Translations under genes and position numbers: made by a program
Notes under the pieces: model-generated
Told to the model about the DNA's origin: nothing
Databases searched by the model: none
The model's input: only the letters and a program-made list of their open reading frames with translations
Assembly (NCBI GenBank): GCA_029553955.1
Contig: JAKPJZ010000188.1
Coordinates: 1-43,412 of the forward strand
DNA length: 43,412 nucleotides
From: Chloroflexota bacterium
Lineage (GTDB): Bacteria; Chloroflexota; Anaerolineae; SpSt-313
Direction of reading: 5' to 3'
Part shown: piece after piece, positions 40,441 to 43,412 of the stretch
How the letters are laid out: every line of letters begins with the position of its first letter
Position numbering within the stretch: the first letter of the stretch is position 1

Positions 40441-40545
40441 AGCGGGCGTAGCCTCGCCCCTTATGGGCGTCGAACAGCCTTCATAGCGGGCGTAGCCCAG
40501 CCCCCCTTGGCCGCCGCAGGCGGCTTGGTGGGCGTCGAGCCCCGC
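40441..40545. repeat. Direct repeat of AGCGGGCGTAGCC in the nfnA-nfnB gap
   Basis: Two copies start at 40441 and 40485 (AGCGGGCGTAGCC, then GCCCC and TGGGCGTCGA). Relatives occur at 7262-7320, 38150-38185, 33540-33610 and 42068-42207. They lie in the 168-bp gap between nfnA and nfnB. Confidence 0.7.
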
Positions 40546-40598
40546 AAGGCGCCTGGGCTGCGGCCTCTTCGGACCGGCTCCAAGGAGAATAGACGACA

Positions 40599-42014
40599 AT
40601 GCCAAAGGAAAAAACACCACGGCAGGAGATGCCACGCCAGGCGCCCGAGGTGCGCCGCCACAACTTTGACGAGGTAGCGCTGGGCTATACCCTCGACATG
40701 GCGCTGGCCGAGGCTGGGCGCTGCCTGCAGTGCAAAAAGCCGGGCTGCGTGCCGGGCTGCCCGGTGCAGGTGCGCATCCCCGAGTTCATTGGCGCGCTGC
40801 GCAATCAGGACTTTCGCACTGCGGCCGCATTCCTCAAAGACAAGAACAACCTGCCCGCCATCTGCGGCCGTGTGTGCCCGCAGGAGAGCCAGTGTGAGGC
40901 GGTGTGCGTCGTCGGGCGCAAGGACAAGCCGGTGGCCATCGGCCGGCTGGAGCGTTTTGTGGCCGATTGGGAGCGCCAGGCCGGCGTGCAGGTGCCCGCG
41001 AACGCGCCGGCGACGGGCAAGCGCGTGGCGGTCATCGGCGCCGGGCCGGCGGGGCTCACCTGCGCGGCCGACCTGGCCCGCGCCGGCTACCAGGTCACGC
41101 TCTTCGAAGCGCTGCACGCGCCCGGCGGCGTACTGATGTACGGCATCCCCGAGTTCCGTCTGCCCAAAGACATCGTGCAGGCCGAAGTCGACTATGTGCT
41201 CAAGCTGGGTGTGGAGCTGCGTCTGAACAGCGTCATCGGCAAGCTGGGCTCGGTCAACGAGCTGCTCGGCGAGGGCTACGAGGCCATCTTCCTGGGCACC
41301 GGCGCCGGGCTGCCGATGTTCATGGACATCCCAGGCGAGAACCTGATCGGCGTGCTCTCGGCCAACGAGTTCCTCACGCGCAACAACCTGATGAGGGCCT
41401 ACCGCTTCCCCGAGTTCGACACGCCGATCAAGATCGGCCGCCGGGTGGCGGTGGTCGGCGCGGGCAACGTGGCCATGGATGCCTCGCGCACGGCGCTGCG
41501 CCTGGGCGCGGAAGAGGTGCACATCGTCTACCGCCGTTCGCGCGAAGAGGTGCCCGCCCGCGCCGAAGAGTTCGAGAATGCCGAGGAAGAGGGCGTGATC
41601 TTTGACTTTCTAACCAACCCTGTCGAGGTCCTCGGCGACGAGCATGGCGGCGTGCGCGGCCTGCGCGTGCAGCGCCAGCAGCTCGGCGAGCCCGACGCTT
41701 CGGGGCGACGCCGGCCGGTGCCCATCCCCGGCTCCGAGTTCGAGATGCCGGTCGACATGGTCATCATGGCGCTGGGCACGCGGCCCAACCCCATGGTCTT
41801 TAGCCACGGCGCGGGGCTCGAACGCAACCGCCATGGCACCGTCGTGGCCATCGAGGAGACCGGCCGCACCAGGCTCGAGCGCGTGTGGGCCGGCGGCGAC
41901 ATCGTCACCGGCGCGGCCACCGTCATCAGCGCCATGGGCGCCGGCAAGCGCGCTGCCGCCGATATCGACGCCTACCTGCGTGACGGCGCGACCGGGCCGT
42001 GGTGGGTCGAGTAG
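40599..42014 (+). CDS. nfnB: NfnB/SudA-type glutamate-synthase-like flavoprotein subunit
   Basis: A 471-residue subunit of the NfnB/SudA family (related to the small chain of glutamate synthase). N-terminal 4Fe-4S motifs are CLQCKKPGCVPGCP and CGRVCPQESQCEAVC. Then comes the FAD motif GAGPAG (VIGAGPAGLTCAADLA), a second nucleotide-binding motif GAGNVAMD and the C-terminal GGDIVTGAATVISAM. In NfnAB this subunit is the electron-bifurcating one; in SudAB the role differs, and the sequence alone does not decide. The ATG at 40599 has AAGGAG 11 bases upstream. It follows nfnA after the repeat-containing gap. Confidence 0.9.
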   Translation: MPKEKTPRQEMPRQAPEVRRHNFDEVALGYTLDMALAEAGRCLQCKKPGCVPGCPVQVRIPEFIGALRNQDFRTAAAFLKDKNNLPAICGRVCPQESQCEAVCVVGRKDKPVAIGRLERFVADWERQAGVQVPANAPATGKRVAVIGAGPAGLTCAADLARAGYQVTLFEALHAPGGVLMYGIPEFRLPKDIVQAEVDYVLKLGVELRLNSVIGKLGSVNELLGEGYEAIFLGTGAGLPMFMDIPGENLIGVLSANEFLTRNNLMRAYRFPEFDTPIKIGRRVAVVGAGNVAMDASRTALRLGAEEVHIVYRRSREEVPARAEEFENAEEEGVIFDFLTNPVEVLGDEHGGVRGLRVQRQQLGEPDASGRRRPVPIPGSEFEMPVDMVIMALGTRPNPMVFSHGAGLERNRHGTVVAIEETGRTRLERVWAGGDIVTGAATVISAMGAGKRAAADIDAYLRDGATGPWWVE

Positions 42015-42067
42015 GGCTGTCAACGGGTTTCCGGAACGGATCGAACGGATAGGTCGTGTCTGCAGAC

Positions 42068-42207
42068 CCGTAGCCTAGCCCCTTGTGGGCGTTTTCATCG
42101 TACGTTGTGCCCAATCGGGCATGGGCGACTAGTAATCCGTCGCACTGATTTTGATGGGCTACGACGCCCACAATGGGCTAGGCTACGCCCATCAAAATCA
42201 GTGCGAC
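42068..42207. repeat. GTAGCCTAGCCCC-type repeats and a 21-bp inverted repeat
   Basis: GTAGCCTAGCCCCTTG (42069) is followed by an inverted repeat: GTCGCACTGATTTTGATGGGC (42139-42159) and its complement (42187-42207), enclosing GGGCTACGACGCCCACAATGG. This lies next to the insertion sequence and is probably an older repeat. Confidence 0.7.
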
Positions 42208-42213
42208 AGGCTA

Positions 42214-43410
42214 CTAAACTGAATCCGGCTTGAAACCCGCAGGGCAGACGCGGTACACTGTCGGCAACAATGCCATGGGCGAGGCTCTGCGATGGTTGAT
42301 ATAGACAAGGCGTTTGGGCACTGGCACCTGGACGTGAGCCAGGTGCGGGATCGCGTGTACCGTGCCGCAACGCCACGAGAGCGAGAACGATGGCACGCGC
42401 TTTGGCTACTGGCTCGCGGTATGTCAGCTGCCCAGGTAGCTCAGGCGCTCGGACGCGATGCCTACACGATTGGCGAGTGGATCGCCAGGTTCCAGGAGCA
42501 AGGTCCGGCAGGGTTGGCCTTCGAACAGACCGGTGGTCCCCCCCCGCTCTCGACACGGCGCAGCAGTCTGAGCTGAAGGCCGCGATCCAGGAACCACCAG
42601 CGGCTTCGGGCATCAGGTTTTCGAACTGGACCTGGAAAGTCGTGCGCACGTTCGTTCAAGAGCACTTTGGGCGCTTGCTCGGCCGCAGTGCTTGCTTCGA
42701 CTATCTGCACCGCTTGGGCTTCGTCGTGAAGCGACCCAAGAAACGGTTGCTCAAAGCCGATACCGCAGAGCGCGAAGCCTTTGTCGCCCGCTACGCCGCC
42801 CTGCGTGCGGAGGCCCAGGCAACGGGCGCCAGGATCGTCTCTGTCGATGAGGCGCGTTTCCATGCCGACGCCGAACTCCGCGCCAAGTGGGTGCTCCGTG
42901 GCCAGCCAGCGCTGGTTGACTCGACATGCCAGTTTTGGCGAGAAAGCCAGCTACTACTCGGGCGTGTGCCTGGAAACGGGCACGGTAGACGCGATGGGCC
43001 TGACCGAGAGCTGCACAGCAGAAACCTCGGTTGTTTTCCTGCAGCAGTTGCGCGCCAAGTATCGTGAACCGCTCATCGTCATCTGGGACAATAGCCCCGC
43101 GCATCGTGGACCAGCGATGCGAGACTACCTTTCAACGGACGGCCTGAACCTGCGCCTGGTACCTTTGCCGGCGTACAGCCCGGACTTCAATCCTGATGAG
43201 GCCATCTGGGATTGGGTGCGTGAAGAAGAGACGGCCAATACCTGTTTTGACACTGCCGCCAGGGTATGCGAACACCTGGACCGCTTCTTCGCCGAGTTGG
43301 CCAACCGTACTGCCGAGGTCAAGCAGCGCTGCCGAAGCGCTCTGCAAGCCCTGGCTGATGGTCTTGCACCAACAACCAACCATGTAGATCCCATGCCGGA
43401 TTCAGTTTAG
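42214..43410 (+). mobile_element. IS630-family insertion sequence
   Basis: Terminal inverted repeats ACTAAACTGAATCCGGC (42213-42229) and its complement (43395-43411) match over 17 bases. The element encodes a DDE transposase. A TA dinucleotide, the typical IS630 target, lies at the left edge (42212-42213), but the base after the right end is TC, not TA. The right end coincides with the window end (43412). The transposase stop codon lies in the right terminal repeat. Confidence 0.85.
42292..43410 (+). pseudogene. IS630-family DDE transposase, two frameshifts
   Basis: The N-terminal part has a helix-turn-helix (GMSAAQVAQALGRDAYTIGEWIARF). The catalytic part has D of VSVDEARFHAD, D of VIWDNSPAHRG and E of NPDEAIW, with the family segment YSPDFNPDEAIWDWV. 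The reading frame shifts by -1 at a run of eight C (42538-42545) and by +1 near the run of four T in the segment around 42930-42935, so three stretches must be joined. Ribosomal or transcriptional slippage on the C8 run is possible, but two shifts make a decayed copy or sequencing errors likelier. Confidence 0.8.
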
Positions 43411-43412
43411 TC

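Overview
The window is high-GC bacterial DNA from an anaerobe that carries most of a bacterial Wood-Ljungdahl (reductive acetyl-CoA) pathway. The full-length bacterial AcsB, the MetF/MetV/Hdr/MvhD set, the oxidoreductases and the very repeat-rich intergenic DNA make a Chloroflexota (Anaerolineae-like) genome my best guess. That assignment is an impression from gene content, not a proof. I see no rRNA, tRNA or CRISPR array. The window starts inside acsC and ends in the right inverted repeat of an insertion sequence, as an assembled contig might.

Region 1 (1-20206, all minus strand) is the acetyl-CoA pathway block. In transcription order it reads hdrA (double-length), mvhD, metV, metF, hdrCB (fused), a sigma-70 factor, fchA, folD, fhs, an HMA-fold protein without CxxC, acsA/cooS, acsB, a CBS-pair protein, acsD and acsC (cut by the window edge). 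Together these give the tetrahydrofolate methyl branch, an Hdr-linked methylene-THF reductase complex, and CO dehydrogenase/acetyl-CoA synthase with its corrinoid protein. Formate dehydrogenase, the AcsE methyltransferase and a CooC nickel chaperone are not in the window. Good promoter candidates lie before hdrA, the sigma gene and fhs.

Region 2 (20288-31817) holds cutA on the plus strand, then minus-strand genes: an orphan branched-chain-amino-acid-type binding lipoprotein; a compact set of PspA, a membrane-anchored binding protein, a binding-protein/VWA fusion and a two-TM coiled-coil protein; a STAND-type NTPase with a winged-helix tail; recJ; and two tandem DUF4870 membrane proteins. Region 3 (32211-37315, plus) encodes a three-subunit molybdenum hydroxylase (FAD, 2Fe-2S, Mo subunits), a DUF503/YlxP protein and two small membrane proteins. 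Region 4 (37511-42014) has a secreted QTA-heptad protein, an HdeD-like membrane protein and NfnA/NfnB (SudB/SudA), which could link ferredoxin, NADH and NADPH pools for the acetyl-CoA pathway. Region 5 is an IS630-family element with a frameshifted transposase.

The most unusual feature is the intergenic DNA. There are divergent arrays of degenerate 7-bp repeats that supply or abut stop codons, and a 5 x 68-bp array of paired palindromes touching the hdrA stop. There is a palindrome family built on CCTGACAGG, and a repeat family pairing a hypervariable giant palindrome with a 60-nt module showing compensatory changes. Several MITE-like inverted-repeat elements are also present. Some repeats have entered coding sequence (hdrA linker, ends of recJ, mvhD and the coiled-coil gene).
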